Assembly: GCA_015233155.1 (NCBI GenBank)
Contig: JADFYG010000036.1
Location: 1 to 63,188 of the forward strand
Origin: Candidatus Rifleibacteriota bacterium
Lineage (GTDB): Bacteria; Muiribacteriota; Ozemobacteria; Ozemobacterales; Ozemobacteraceae
Direction of reading: 5' to 3'
Length of the DNA stretch: 63,188 nucleotides
Below, one piece after another: positions 1 to 9,402 of this stretch (position 1 is the stretch's first letter; each line of letters begins with the position of its first letter). The position numbers and the translations under genes were made by a program. The notes under the pieces are model-generated. The model saw only the letters and a program-made list of their open reading frames with translations, made no database searches and had not been told where the DNA came from.

Positions 1-1197
1 CTGCCGTCCATTACTACTGGCAATTTCAAAGCGAATATCTTTGTTAACGGCGTTAAGGTCTCAACCATCACGCAATTGACGATAAGCGATGATAACAAGA
101 CGATCAGCTTTTCTTCCGTCGTGGAAGTAGTCGCTGGTAAGCAGGAACTCGGTATTGAAATTATGCCGAAGAACGCCACCAAGGCGATGTTTAAGTTCTA
201 TGAAGTGGAAAACGTCGTCGTCGGAGACAATACACCGGTGGTTCACCCGATTACAGCTTCAGATACCGCGAGGGCTTTGGTATACGATGAAATATTGGTA
301 AAACATCCTGGTGAAAAATTCGAAGCATTCAACTCCGTAACGACGGGTGCGGATATCGCGAGCTTCGCAATTGCCATTACGACTTTTCTGACTACAGCTA
401 CGATCGATTCGAATGCATCACTCGGAGATGATGTAATCGCCTTGATCAAGGCAATTGTAGCTATCGTGGAAGTAAAACTACCGCCGGATACCACGGCCTC
501 TGGGACCGTAAATGTCACAGCGGGCAAGATCACCGGATTTCTGCTTAACGGTATTACAAAATCTCCCATCTCTGGAGCCTTCATCGGTCTTGCCGGGACA
601 AATCTTTACACCACGACTGATATAAGCGGATATTTCGAATTTACCGGACTCACTGCCGGATCATACAATATCAATGTTCAGGTTAACGGATATGTCGTAG
701 GATATTATTACGGTGTAGTCGTTCCGGAATCAGCTGGTGCCACTGGTACTGGAGTCGGAGTTGGTACCGGCATGATACTTACCACTGGAATACAGACTAG
801 CACCGTTACCAGCACTGGAACCGGAACCGGAACCGGAACTGGAACTGGAACCGGAACTGGAACTGGAACTGGAACTGGAACTGGAACTGGAACTGGAACT
901 GGAACTGGAACTGGAACCGGAACTGGAACTGGAACTGGAACTGGAACTGGAACTGGAACTGGGACCGGAACCGGAACTGGAACTGGAACTGGGACTGGGA
1001 CCGGAACCGGAACTGGTGTGGACGGTTCGGCGATCTTCGCCAACAAGTGCATCGGTTGCCATGACAGCTCGCTGCCAGTCACTACACCAACATCATCGAG
1101 CAACATTTCAGCCGCGCTCAAGAACATCGGCGGTATGAAGAGCATCGTATTGACTCAAGCTGACATCGACGCTCTCGTCGCATACATCAATAAATAA
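1..1197 (+). CDS. Thr-Gly-repeat monoheme cytochrome c, 5'-truncated copy
   Basis: The reading frame is open from base 1, so the N-terminus lies outside the window; alignment with the full paralogue at 5259-6653 shows that about 72 residues are missing. The visible order is a beta-rich N-terminal region, a carboxypeptidase-regulatory-like (CarboxypepD_reg/B-type) segment ending in [14 protein letters not shown], a run of 34 Thr-Gly dipeptides, and a short class I cytochrome c domain with CIGCH and a likely Met axial ligand in [16 protein letters not shown]. The probable role is a surface or periplasmic electron carrier in which a long flexible arm carries one heme. It sits 79 bases before an 11-heme gene and is probably cotranscribed with it. 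Function is inferred; the domain order is seen directly. Confidence 0.85.
   Translation: MPSITTGNFKANIFVNGVKVSTITQLTISDDNKTISFSSVVEVVAGKQELGIEIMPKNATKAMFKFYEVENVVVGDNTPVVHPITASDTARALVYDEILVKHPGEKFEAFNSVTTGADIASFAIAITTFLTTATIDSNASLGDDVIALIKAIVAIVEVKLPPDTTASGTVNVTAGKITGFLLNGITKSPISGAFIGLAGTNLYTTTDISGYFEFTGLTAGSYNINVQVNGYVVGYYYGVVVPESAGATGTGVGVGTGMILTTGIQTSTVTSTGTGTGTGTGTGTGTGTGTGTGTGTGTGTGTGTGTGTGTGTGTGTGTGTGTGTGTGTGTGTGTGTGTGVDGSAIFANKCIGCHDSSLPVTTPTSSSNISAALKNIGGMKSIVLTQADIDALVAYINK
814..1017 (+). repeat. Hexanucleotide coding repeat, 34 Thr-Gly units
   Basis: Thirty-four tandem units of ACYGGR (mostly ACTGGA, some ACCGGA or GGG variants) encode uninterrupted Thr-Gly dipeptides. The unit is six bases, so slippage changes linker length without shifting frame. 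The matching repeat at 6288-6473 has 31 units, and the 18-base difference fully explains the change in offset between the flanking duplicated sequences. Confidence 0.97.
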
Positions 1198-1276
1198 TGT
1201 CCATAAAGGTGGTTTTCATCAATATCAGAGGGAATGTCCTTTTCAAAGAACCAAATTTTATAGGAGGGGTGACCAA

Positions 1277-3796
1277 GTGAAAGCCCGTTTTTTTCTGTTT
1301 GTGGCGCTGGTAAGCGCAGTTACATTGCTCATAGGTTGTGGTAGCGGTGGCGGCGGAGGTCAAGCGACCAATGCTGCGGGGGCGGGAGTAGCCCAGAGTT
1401 TTGGGTCTGTTCGCGGTAACATTGGTGGCAATGGTGCCATTGAAGGAATTCCTGTTTTCCTGGTTGCGGCCGGATCCAGCGTTCCACCGCAGTCAACGAG
1501 CGGCTCCGTACGCGGTGACGTTTCCGGGCAGTATTACTCCTCGGTGACCTTGCCTGGTGGAGCATTCCAATTCACCAGTGTCGTTCCGGGCACCTATAAC
1601 CTGATCGCACAGAAAGATCGCTTTACCGGTGGCATCCTGCAGAACATCGTAGTGACCAAGGACATCGCCCCGGTGAATCTGACTCTCATGCTTACCCCGA
1701 CCGGTCAGGTCAGCGGAACAGTTTCGGTTCCATCAAGCGTCAGCGCCAGCGGTATCGTCGCCTATGTTCTCGGAACGTCTTATTCTGCGTTCACTGATGG
1801 CACAGGCAACTACACCATTATCGGCGTCCCGGTAGGAACCTACACCGTTGGATTCAACGGTTCCGGTCTGCTTTCCAGCGTCGTCAATTCAGTCTTTGTC
1901 GCTCCGGGCGCTGCTACCACGATTCCGATGCAGTCTCTGGCGATCAACACTGCATTCTTCGATCCGAATGCCCCTGGTGGAGTTGCAGTCGCCAGTCAGT
2001 ATGCAACGCTATTCACTACTCCAGTTACCTATGTTGCGGAAAATGCTTCTTTCCCAGTCGTGTTCTCGCATTACACACACGTATCGCAGTACAAGGAAAA
2101 CTGCTTCGATTGTCATACCAACAGCACAGATACTTGGCCGTTGGCCCCCGGTGCCACTCTTAGCAACGTCAAGTCGGTTCGCGGCACGGTGCGCGCCATG
2201 GTTGCGTTGAAATCGATGGCTATGACTCAGATGTATGCCGGCAAATATTGCGGCAAGTGCCACAACGGCGGAGTCGCTTTCGATTCGAAGACGAATTGCG
2301 GCAAGTGTCACGTGGCTCTTTCTTCGAATGGCCCGGCAGTTCTCTTCGCAAGTTCCAATACACCATTCTCGCATGCAGCTCACGTCGATTCCTTCAAGCT
2401 GACCTGCAATGCATGTCATCAGAACAATAATCCATGGCCGATGTCATATAAAGATCCTGCATATGCTATGGCCAGTATCTCAGCCGGTCTGGGCTGCGGA
2501 ATCTGCCACAAGAGCGGCGGGTCTGCTTTCGATTGTAATCTTGGCGATAGTTGTGCTCGCTGCCATAATGATCCTCATACTGTGGTCAGAGCCAGCGATG
2601 TCGGCTACGATGCCTGCAACGGTTGCCATGCCGCGATTGTAACTGAATTTGATTTAACCCTCCATGGCGCCGGGGCTGACGGCAAGAGCGGGAATACCAA
2701 GTGGTTCAATCAGCGCGCTCAGATCCAGAGTGGCCGTCGCTGCACCGAATGTCACACTAACGAAGGAATTCCTCTTCGCCAGCATAATACCGACGCAACC
2801 TTTAATGCGGCCTTGATGGCCAACTCAGAGGCCGGCGGTCATGCTATGACCTGTCAGACCTGTCACTATCCGAATCTCCAGGTTGAAGGTGCCAGAGATA
2901 ATGATGATCGTCTCCGGGAAAATGGAGACATTCTCTGCGGAAGCTGTCACCATTACCGCTTCGGTTATTCTAAATTCCCCACTACGCCTGCAGTTTTCCC
3001 GACTAATCAGGTGCAAGGTGTCTACACCTTCGTTGACCAGACTTCAGATCTGTTGACGATCTCCCCGTCATTGCCAGTCGCTTTGGCCACTGTCTTCGGT
3101 CTTAATCCGATGACCATAGCCAGCCCCTCTGGAAATGCCTCTGCAGTAGCAGCTCTAGTTGCTACTCAGACCATCAACCTCAACAACATCATAAATGCCG
3201 TTTGGTATGCTACTCATGATTCCGCGGATCAGTATGAACTGGTTCACGGGAACCAATACAATGGCTCGAGCGGCGGCCTGGTCGGTCCTTTCCTCCGCTT
3301 CTCCCGCGATATCTCTTCCGGCTCCGGCGTTCTCCTTACTTATGGCGATGCTGGTTGGGGTAAGAGCCAGAAGGCTTGTATTACCTGCCATTTCGCTAAC
3401 CGCGATTACAAGACTACCTTCGGTCATTCGTTCAAGGCCACTCCGGCCGCTGATGCTGATGCCAAGGAAGCTTCTTTGACCGCATCTCTTGAACTCCTCA
3501 GGGTGAAGTTGAAGGCCACCGGTGGAACCGGATCTCCGGCATATGTCAGAACTTCTGCCACTGCCGCCATCGGAGCTGATTACACCAAGTTGGTAACTCT
3601 CGGCGTTCCACAGTGGGCACGAATCATCTATCTGGGTGCCTACTGGAACTATGCCCTCTTGAGCGATATCAACGGTCTGAAGACTCTCGCGGTTCACAAC
3701 TACGAGTTTGCCCGGGATTTGATCAATAATACCAATTTGATCCTGGATCAGATCAAAGCCTCACCCAAGATTACGGGAGTTACCTGGTGGTATTAG
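1277..3796 (+). CDS. 11-heme cytochrome c lipoprotein with N-terminal regulatory-like beta domains
   Basis: Start is GTG, 7 bases after AGGAGGGG. The 839-residue protein begins with a lipoprotein signal (LLIGC, Cys21) and a Gly-rich stretch. Residues ~45-220 hold two carboxypeptidase-regulatory-like beta-sandwich segments (GTYNLIAQKDRF and GTYTVGFNGSG are typical strand ends). From ~276 there are eleven CXXCH motifs: CFDCH, CGKCH (twice), CNACH, CGICH, CARCH, CNGCH, CTECH, CQTCH, CGSCH and CITCH. A non-heme stretch separates the tenth and eleventh. It is likely an envelope or surface electron conduit. The first ~354 residues are almost identical to the paralogue at 6733-9330; the heme region is not. 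The electron acceptor is unknown. Confidence 0.88.
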   Translation: MKARFFLFVALVSAVTLLIGCGSGGGGGQATNAAGAGVAQSFGSVRGNIGGNGAIEGIPVFLVAAGSSVPPQSTSGSVRGDVSGQYYSSVTLPGGAFQFTSVVPGTYNLIAQKDRFTGGILQNIVVTKDIAPVNLTLMLTPTGQVSGTVSVPSSVSASGIVAYVLGTSYSAFTDGTGNYTIIGVPVGTYTVGFNGSGLLSSVVNSVFVAPGAATTIPMQSLAINTAFFDPNAPGGVAVASQYATLFTTPVTYVAENASFPVVFSHYTHVSQYKENCFDCHTNSTDTWPLAPGATLSNVKSVRGTVRAMVALKSMAMTQMYAGKYCGKCHNGGVAFDSKTNCGKCHVALSSNGPAVLFASSNTPFSHAAHVDSFKLTCNACHQNNNPWPMSYKDPAYAMASISAGLGCGICHKSGGSAFDCNLGDSCARCHNDPHTVVRASDVGYDACNGCHAAIVTEFDLTLHGAGADGKSGNTKWFNQRAQIQSGRRCTECHTNEGIPLRQHNTDATFNAALMANSEAGGHAMTCQTCHYPNLQVEGARDNDDRLRENGDILCGSCHHYRFGYSKFPTTPAVFPTNQVQGVYTFVDQTSDLLTISPSLPVALATVFGLNPMTIASPSGNASAVAALVATQTINLNNIINAVWYATHDSADQYELVHGNQYNGSSGGLVGPFLRFSRDISSGSGVLLTYGDAGWGKSQKACITCHFANRDYKTTFGHSFKATPAADADAKEASLTASLELLRVKLKATGGTGSPAYVRTSATAAIGADYTKLVTLGVPQWARIIYLGAYWNYALLSDINGLKTLAVHNYEFARDLINNTNLILDQIKASPKITGVTWWY

Positions 3797-3834
3797 TCCT
3801 TCGGGATCACTCGCCTGAATAAATCAGGGTAATC

Positions 3835-3870
3835 AGTCCCTGGCGGGATCTTCCGCCAGGGACTTTTTCT
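3835..3870 (+). terminator. Rho-independent terminator after the first 11-heme gene
   Basis: A perfect 12-bp stem (3835-3846 with 3853-3864) with a six-base loop is followed by TTTTT. It ends the first cytochrome transcription unit and separates it from the OB-fold gene. Confidence 0.9.
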
Positions 3871-4037
3871 TGCGCGCCAGTTCTGTTCGGAAACTTACCT
3901 AATGGGGAAAAGTGGGCGAATCAGAATTCTTTCGCTTCCACTTCAGGATGTTTCATGCTATATTTGCGCCGATTTTGAAATGACTGATTTTTGTAAAATA
4001 CATACGTGAATGCCAATAGGAGACGGGAGAAGTTATC

Positions 4038-4949
4038 ATGAACAAAAAATCTTTCGCTGCGGTTCTTTTTATTGTGGCTTTTTGTCTGACGGTGATGGTA
4101 GTTGCTCGAGCGGATAATTCATCCGATACTCAGGCAGCCCCAGCGTCGGCAAGTACTGAGCCAATGCAAATGCCGGCAGGTGCGTCCGGCTTTTCCGGAA
4201 CGGTTGTGGAAACCATGAACTCAGGTGGCTATACATACGTTTTTGTAGATGACGGCACGACGAAACAATGGGCAGCGGCTCCCGAATGCAAAGTAAAAGT
4301 CGGCGACAAGGTAAAAATTCCTGAAGGCGCCGCGATGCCCGGATTTCATAGCAAGACATTGAATCGTGATTTTGCGATGATATTTTTTGTCCCTTCCATT
4401 ATTCCTGAAAATGCTTCCGGAGCGGCAACTACGACCATGCCGACGGCCACTGCCTCCGATGCATGTCAGAGCTGTAATACCAGCGGCACCGGCAACACTT
4501 GCGATACCTGTTCCCCGGTTTCCGCTAAGGGCTCTTCCTCTGCTTTGCTTACTGCCACATCTACTATGCTTCCGGGGCATTCGACGTTTTCGCACAGCGC
4601 AGCAATTGCCTCTGGGGGCCAGGATGTTCCCGTAACAGGTATAGTAAAAGCCGAAGGCGGCAAGACCGTCGAGGAGATCTACGCTGAAAAGACAGCCCTG
4701 TCTGGTAAGGAAGTAAAGGTTCGGGGTAAAGTAGTAAAATACAACTCCGGAATTTTGGGAAAGAACTGGTTCCATATCAAGGATGGAAGCGGGAAAACTG
4801 GTAGCGATGACCTCACGGTGACGACATCAGCAACCGTAAAAGTAGGGGACACGGTTATTGTGACCGGGCCTTTGTCGGTTGACAAAGATTTCGGCCATGG
4901 TTACACATACGCCGTCATAGTTGAAGACGCCAAGGTAGTAACGGAGTAA
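4038..4949 (+). CDS. Exported double OB-fold protein (NrfJ-like)
   Basis: 303 residues with a Sec signal peptide (cleavage near ARAD). Two small OB-fold domains are visible. The first (~50-125) has GTVVETMNSGGYTYVFVDDG and KVKVGDKVKI, resembling NrfJ-type periplasmic proteins found near multiheme cytochromes. The second (~195-300) has VRGKVVKYNSG, WFHIKDGSG and VKVGDTVIVTGPL. The linker between them holds two CXXC pairs (CQSC, CDTC) that could bind metal or a thiol partner. These are not heme motifs because no His follows. The gene is monocistronic: terminators lie on both sides, and it sits between the two halves of the cytochrome duplication. The role is unknown; assembly or chaperoning of secreted cytochromes is a guess from context. 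Confidence 0.75.
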   Translation: MNKKSFAAVLFIVAFCLTVMVVARADNSSDTQAAPASASTEPMQMPAGASGFSGTVVETMNSGGYTYVFVDDGTTKQWAAAPECKVKVGDKVKIPEGAAMPGFHSKTLNRDFAMIFFVPSIIPENASGAATTTMPTATASDACQSCNTSGTGNTCDTCSPVSAKGSSSALLTATSTMLPGHSTFSHSAAIASGGQDVPVTGIVKAEGGKTVEEIYAEKTALSGKEVKVRGKVVKYNSGILGKNWFHIKDGSGKTGSDDLTVTTSATVKVGDTVIVTGPLSVDKDFGHGYTYAVIVEDAKVVTE

Positions 4950-4958
4950 AATTAATCA

Positions 4959-5004
4959 AAACTATATCATTGCGGGACACCCCGCAGTGATATAGTTTTT
5001 TTTT
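4959..5004 (+). terminator. Strong rho-independent terminator
   Basis: An 18-bp stem (4959-4976 with 4981-4998, one G-U pair) with an ACAC loop runs into nine or more T residues. It terminates the OB-fold gene. The rest of the 309-base gap before 5259 holds the promoter described next; nothing else was recognised there. Confidence 0.93.
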
Positions 5005-5155
5005 GCCTGATTTCTGCTGATTGGCTGTATATCCCGACTTGGTTGAGAGGGCATGTTAAACCAGGATATCCGCTACGTTGAACTTCGCATAAACATGTCC
5101 AATAACCTGTATCGACAGGATAGTCAAAATAGTTTAGTTATTGTAATTTTAGTTC

Positions 5156-5185
5156 TTGAACAGTCATTGTGAAATATGTTACTAT
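5156..5185 (+). promoter_or_regulatory. Candidate sigma-70 promoter of the second cytochrome pair
   Basis: TTGAAC (5156-5161) and TACTAT (5180-5185) are 18 bases apart, about 75 bases before the ATG at 5259. Ribosome site GGGAAGGTGG precedes that ATG. This is a consensus-like match only; no start site is known. Confidence 0.45.
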
Positions 5186-5258
5186 GCCCCGAATCGAGTG
5201 AAGTTTGCTTAGTGTACCCCGGTAATTCTTAGAAAGCGTAGACGAAAGGGAAGGTGGC

Positions 5259-6653
5259 ATGAATAGTTTCGTGAAAAATATGGTAGTTGTGGTGGTTTGT
5301 ACCATCCTGATGGCGACCTTAGTGGGCTGCCGCCTCATGGGAAGTTTTGATAACGGTGACAATTCCGCAGTATCAGTTCCGTCGCTCAAGGCAAGTTTGC
5401 CGGTCACGGCGTCGGCTCAGTTGCCTGGAAACGCAACTTTTACTGCCAGTGTTCGATTGCCCGCCGGAGAAAAACTGCCATCCATTACTTCTGGCAATTT
5501 CAAGGCGAATATCTTTGTTAACGGCGTTAAGGTCTCGACCGTCACACAATTGACGATAAGCGATGATCACAAGACGATCAGCTTTTCTTCCGTCGTGGAA
5601 GTAGTCGCTGGTAAGCAGGAACTCGGTATTGAAATTATGCCGAAGAATGCCACCAAGGCGATGTTTAAGTTCTATGAAGTGGAAAACGTCGTCGTCGGAG
5701 ACAATACCCCGGTGGTTCACCCGATTACAGCTTCAGATACCGCGAGGGCTTTGGTATACGATGAAATAGTGGTAAAACATCCTGGTGAAAAATTTGAAGC
5801 ATTCAACTCTGTAACGACGGATGCGGATATCGCGAGCTTCGCAATTGCCATCACCACTTTTCTGACTACAGCTACGATGGATTCGAATTCATCACTCGGA
5901 GATGACGTAATCGCCTTGATCAAGGCAATCGTAGCCATCGTGGAAGTAAAACTACCTCCGGATACCACGGCCTCTGGGACCGTCAATGTCACAGCGGGCA
6001 AGATCACCGGATTTCTGCTCAACAGTATTACGAAATCCCCCATCTCTGGCGCCTTCATCGGTCTTGCTGGGACAAATCTTTACACCACTACTGACGTAAG
6101 CGGATATTTCGAATTTACCGGACTCACTGCCGGAGCGTACGATATCAATGTTCAGGTTAACGGATATGTCGTAGGATATTATTACGGCGTAGTAGTTCCG
6201 GAATCCGCTGGTGCCACTGGTACTGGAGTTGGAGTTGGCACCGGAATGGTACTTACCACTGGAATAAAGACTAGCACCGTTACCAGTACCGGAACTGGAA
6301 CCGGAACTGGAACTGGAACTGGAACTGGAACTGGAACTGGAACTGGAACTGGAACTGGAACTGGAACTGGAACTGGAACTGGAACTGGAACTGGAACCGG
6401 AACCGGAACCGGAACCGGAACTGGAACTGGAACTGGAACTGGAACTGGAACCGGAACCGGAACTGGAACCGGGGTGGACGGTTCGGCGATCTTCGCCAGC
6501 AAGTGCATCGGTTGTCATGACAGCTCTCTGCCGGTCACTGCACCGACATCATCGAGCAACATATCAGCCGCACTCAAGAACATCGGCGGTATGAAGAGCA
6601 TCGTCTTGACACAGGCTGACATCGACGCTCTTGTCGCCTATATCAACAAATAA
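5259..6653 (+). CDS. Thr-Gly-repeat monoheme cytochrome c lipoprotein, complete copy
   Basis: 464 residues. The N-terminus is a lipoprotein signal (TLVGC), so the mature protein is lipid-anchored. A beta-rich domain follows (~50-150; a similar family may be adhesin-like but I do not recognise it). Then come a carboxypeptidase-regulatory-like domain (~235-320), 31 Thr-Gly units, and a ~55-residue C-terminal class I cytochrome c (CIGCH, distal GGM). This is the intact twin of the truncated gene at 1-1197, differing at only about a dozen or so residues in the shared part. It lies 79 bases upstream of an 11-heme gene, the same layout as copy 1. Start: ATG after a good ribosome site. Confidence 0.88.
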   Translation: MNSFVKNMVVVVVCTILMATLVGCRLMGSFDNGDNSAVSVPSLKASLPVTASAQLPGNATFTASVRLPAGEKLPSITSGNFKANIFVNGVKVSTVTQLTISDDHKTISFSSVVEVVAGKQELGIEIMPKNATKAMFKFYEVENVVVGDNTPVVHPITASDTARALVYDEIVVKHPGEKFEAFNSVTTDADIASFAIAITTFLTTATMDSNSSLGDDVIALIKAIVAIVEVKLPPDTTASGTVNVTAGKITGFLLNSITKSPISGAFIGLAGTNLYTTTDVSGYFEFTGLTAGAYDINVQVNGYVVGYYYGVVVPESAGATGTGVGVGTGMVLTTGIKTSTVTSTGTGTGTGTGTGTGTGTGTGTGTGTGTGTGTGTGTGTGTGTGTGTGTGTGTGTGTGTGTGTGVDGSAIFASKCIGCHDSSLPVTAPTSSSNISAALKNIGGMKSIVLTQADIDALVAYINK

Positions 6654-7789
6654 TGTCCATAAAGTGGTTTTTCATCAATATCATGGGGAATGACCTTATT
6701 AACGAACCAAATTTTATAGGAGGGGTGGCCAAGTGAAAGTCCGATTGTTTCTGTTTGTGGCTCTGGTTAGCGTAGTTACACTGCTCATCGGTTGTGGCGG
6801 AGGCGGCGGTCAGACGACCAATACTGTGGCGGCGGGAGTAAGCCAGAGTTTTGGATCTGTTCGCGGTAACATTGGTGGCAATGGTGCCATTGAAGGAATT
6901 CCTGTTTTCCTGGTTGCGGCCGGGTCCAGCGTTCCCCCGCAGTCAACGAGCGGCTCCGTACGCGGCGACGTTTCCGGGCAATATTATTCGTCGGTGACAT
7001 TGGCCGGTGGTGCATTCCAATTCACCAGCGTCGTTCCCGGTACCTATAACCTGATCGCCCAGAAAGATCGCTTTACCGGCGGAATCCTGCAGAACATTGT
7101 AGTGACCAAGGACGTCGCACCGGTTAATCTGACTCTCATGCTCACTCCGACCGGCCAGGTCAGCGGGACAGTTTCTGTTCCGTCGAGCGTCAGCGCCAGC
7201 GGCATCGTCGCCTATGTTCTCGGAACGTCTTATTCCGCGTTCACTGATGGCACAGGCAACTACACCATTATCGGCGTCCCGGTCGGAACCTATACCGTTG
7301 GATTCAACGGTTCCGGTCTGCTGTCCAGCGTCGTCAATTCAGTCTTCGTCGCTCCGGGCGCTGCTACCACGATTCCGATGCAGGCTATGGCGATCAATAC
7401 TGCGTTCTTCGACCCGAACGCCCCCGGTGGCGTTGCAGTCGCCAGTCAGTATGCAACGCTATTCACTACTCCAGTTACCTATGTTGCGGAAAATGCGTCT
7501 TTCCCAGTCGTGTTCTCGCATTACACACACGTCTCTCAATACAAGGAAAACTGCTTCGATTGTCATACCAACAGCACAGATACTTGGCCGTTGGCCCCCG
7601 GTGCCACTCTTAGCAACGTCAAGTCGGTTCGCGGCACGGTTCGCGCCATGGTTGCGTTGAAATCGATGGCTATGACCCAGATGTATGCCGGCAAATATTG
7701 CGGCAAGTGCCACAACGGCTCAGTAGCCTTCGATGCGAAGGCGAATTGCAGCAAGTGTCACACGGCGTTGCCGTCCAACGGACCGGCGA
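5475..7789 (+). repeat. Large direct repeat, copy 2 (with 1-2339)
   Basis: This is the second copy of the ~2.3-kb segment. It differs by the 18-base Thr-Gly length change, a 6-base change in the Gly-rich start of the multiheme gene, and scattered mostly silent substitutions. The sequence 5' of 5475 has no counterpart in the window because copy 1 is cut by the window edge. Confidence 0.9.
6288..6473 (+). repeat. Hexanucleotide coding repeat, 31 Thr-Gly units
   Basis: Tandem ACYGGR units encode 31 Thr-Gly dipeptides, three fewer than the copy at 814-1017. The pattern of ACC versus ACT codons differs between copies, so the arrays have changed independently while their flanks stayed nearly identical. 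Confidence 0.97.
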
Positions 7790-9330
7790 ATGTCAGGATG
7801 ATGACGGATGGCGGACCGGTCGACTTTTCACACACCGCTCACGTTGATTCATTCAAAAAGACCTGCAATGAATGCCACAGCAACAACAATCCATTCCCAA
7901 TGCAGTATAGCGTTGGCAACTTCACAATGGCCGATATGTATACTGGCAAGAGTTGCGGCAAATGCCACACCGGCAAGGTCGGAGAAGGCTTCTCGCTGAC
8001 GATGTGTAATCGTTGTCATACTTTTGATCACAACGTAGCGAAGGGAACCTATACTCCCGATACTTGTGCTACCTGTCACGATGGCCCGCACTACGGTGTT
8101 GCCAGCACGGCGGGCATCATCAATGAGTTCATCAATGAGCCGGCAGGAACTGTCGCATTGGCCGGTGGCCACAACGTCGACTTCATCGTCGGTCACCTCA
8201 GTGGCATTCCAAGCGTGAGTTGTGCTGAATGTCACTTCCACGAAGCCACACAGGGCAAGGCATATACGGCTGGCGTTGCCAATGCTGGAAACAGCCATGG
8301 CATCACCTGTCAGACCTGTCACTGGGATTCCGATCTCGCAGCTGGTGGCCGGACCGAACACCGCCTGCGCAAAGAACCGTCCCGTGATTTGTGCGCGACC
8401 TGTCACCATGCTCGTTACACATATGGCTTGAATCCACAGGGCAATACGACCGGCGACATCGCAAACTTCAGCGGCGCGACGCCCCTCTGGGCTGTGGCTC
8501 CTTGGCAGGATCCGGGATTCCCGACAATGTTGACCTGGAACCTTGGCACGATAGCCCCCAGCAGCATGAATGCCACAAACTCCGCTGTTTACGCGGTCAA
8601 TGCTACATTCTCGATTCCGGTCACCGTCTTCGGATTCAGCAACATGGGGAACCTGGGCGTATTCGCGTCTTCGACCGTGGCAACCGGTGCAAACTATGCC
8701 GCCGATGCAGCACTTCGAAGCCTCGCCGCCAATGCTTTCCTTGGCTTGTCGAAGACTGGTGTGTGGAGTGGTGGATCATATCCGCACGATTCTCCACAAT
8801 ACGACATGTGCATGGGGACGGAAGTTCCTCAGACCAAGGTACAATGGCGCTATGACCTCCTTGGCGCTCCCCTCCTGTATAACGATGGCGCAGTAAAAAC
8901 CTTTGGTGATTCCTGCGTTCGCTGCCACATGGATGTCGATATTCAGAATGGCAAGTTCGGTCACACCTTCCTTCCAACGGAAGCAACGTGTAACACTGCC
9001 GGATTGTTCAATGTTGATGCCAAGAAAACCGAAATCGGCGCATTGGTTAAGCAGCTGGGCACAATGCTTGACGCCGATAAGGATGGTACCATCAATTGGA
9101 CGCGAAGTGGAAGTGATGCTGATCTTAAAGTTGCTTTGAACAGCACACTCGCCAGTTCGACGAAGTTGATTCTTCTGGGTGTTGCCTGGAACTACAACTG
9201 CATCGAAGCAGGTGGCGGCGAAGGCGCTCACAACTACGAGTATATCAAGAGCATGTTAACCAACAACATCGCTATCATGAAGCAGCTGAAGGCCAACTCA
9301 GTCGACAAGGCTTTCGCATGGTGGTTCTAA
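6733..9330 (+). CDS. 11-heme cytochrome c lipoprotein, second paralogue
   Basis: GTG start after taggaggggt, as in the first copy. 865 residues with lipobox LLIGC (Cys21), then the same regulatory-like beta domains and first three heme motifs as the 1277-3796 protein. After ~residue 352 it diverges: CNECH, CGKCH, CNRCH, CATCH, CAECH, CQTCH, CATCH and a distant CVRCH, giving eleven CXXCH in all. Both proteins keep a long heme-free region before the last heme and end in an aromatic WW motif (AWWF versus TWWY). It probably forms an exposed electron-transfer protein with the upstream Thr-Gly cytochrome. The shared N-terminus with a distinct heme part suggests a common anchor and different redox partners. 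Confidence 0.88.
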   Translation: MKVRLFLFVALVSVVTLLIGCGGGGGQTTNTVAAGVSQSFGSVRGNIGGNGAIEGIPVFLVAAGSSVPPQSTSGSVRGDVSGQYYSSVTLAGGAFQFTSVVPGTYNLIAQKDRFTGGILQNIVVTKDVAPVNLTLMLTPTGQVSGTVSVPSSVSASGIVAYVLGTSYSAFTDGTGNYTIIGVPVGTYTVGFNGSGLLSSVVNSVFVAPGAATTIPMQAMAINTAFFDPNAPGGVAVASQYATLFTTPVTYVAENASFPVVFSHYTHVSQYKENCFDCHTNSTDTWPLAPGATLSNVKSVRGTVRAMVALKSMAMTQMYAGKYCGKCHNGSVAFDAKANCSKCHTALPSNGPANVRMMTDGGPVDFSHTAHVDSFKKTCNECHSNNNPFPMQYSVGNFTMADMYTGKSCGKCHTGKVGEGFSLTMCNRCHTFDHNVAKGTYTPDTCATCHDGPHYGVASTAGIINEFINEPAGTVALAGGHNVDFIVGHLSGIPSVSCAECHFHEATQGKAYTAGVANAGNSHGITCQTCHWDSDLAAGGRTEHRLRKEPSRDLCATCHHARYTYGLNPQGNTTGDIANFSGATPLWAVAPWQDPGFPTMLTWNLGTIAPSSMNATNSAVYAVNATFSIPVTVFGFSNMGNLGVFASSTVATGANYAADAALRSLAANAFLGLSKTGVWSGGSYPHDSPQYDMCMGTEVPQTKVQWRYDLLGAPLLYNDGAVKTFGDSCVRCHMDVDIQNGKFGHTFLPTEATCNTAGLFNVDAKKTEIGALVKQLGTMLDADKDGTINWTRSGSDADLKVALNSTLASSTKLILLGVAWNYNCIEAGGGEGAHNYEYIKSMLTNNIAIMKQLKANSVDKAFAWWF

Positions 9331-9360
9331 CCGCCGATTAGTAAATCCTGAGTTCTGAAC

Positions 9361-9402
9361 GAAACCGGGCGGAAATGGCTCTCATCTCAGCCCGGTTTTT
9401 TC
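9361..9402 (+). terminator. Rho-independent terminator after the second 11-heme gene
   Basis: Stem AACCGGGC (9363-9370) with GCCCGGTT (9390-9397) is followed by TTTTTT. It ends the cytochrome unit. Confidence 0.88.

Larger units (their letters stand above)
1..2339 (+). repeat. Large direct repeat, copy 1 (with 5475-7789)
   Basis: This segment is nearly identical to 5475-7789. It covers the Thr-Gly cytochrome, the short spacer with its taggaggggt ribosome site, and the first ~354 codons of the 11-heme gene. Most differences are synonymous third-position changes. Similarity drops sharply after the third heme motif (NGPA), although the downstream proteins are still distantly homologous. Copy 1 probably continues upstream of the window. 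Confidence 0.9.

Noticed and set aside
814..1017. CRISPR-like array
   Set aside because: Unit is six bases with no spacers; it is a coding microsatellite.
708..1145. Long minus-strand reading frame of Pro-Val repeats
   Set aside because: It is the antisense of the Thr-Gly microsatellite; the six-base unit keeps several frames open. No start signals; the plus-strand protein has a signal, domains and a paralogue.
4221..4775. 184-residue minus-strand frame over the OB-fold gene
   Set aside because: Low-quality composition; the plus-strand gene has a signal peptide, two domains, and terminators on both sides.
5186..5258. Cyclic-di-GMP (GEMM) riboswitch before the cytochrome gene
   Set aside because: Considered because such riboswitches precede multiheme cytochromes in Geobacter, but the conserved core sequences and paired stems are not present.
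5952..6518. Minus-strand Ser/Gly-rich frame over the second repeat
   Set aside because: Same artefact of the hexanucleotide repeat, with no independent support.
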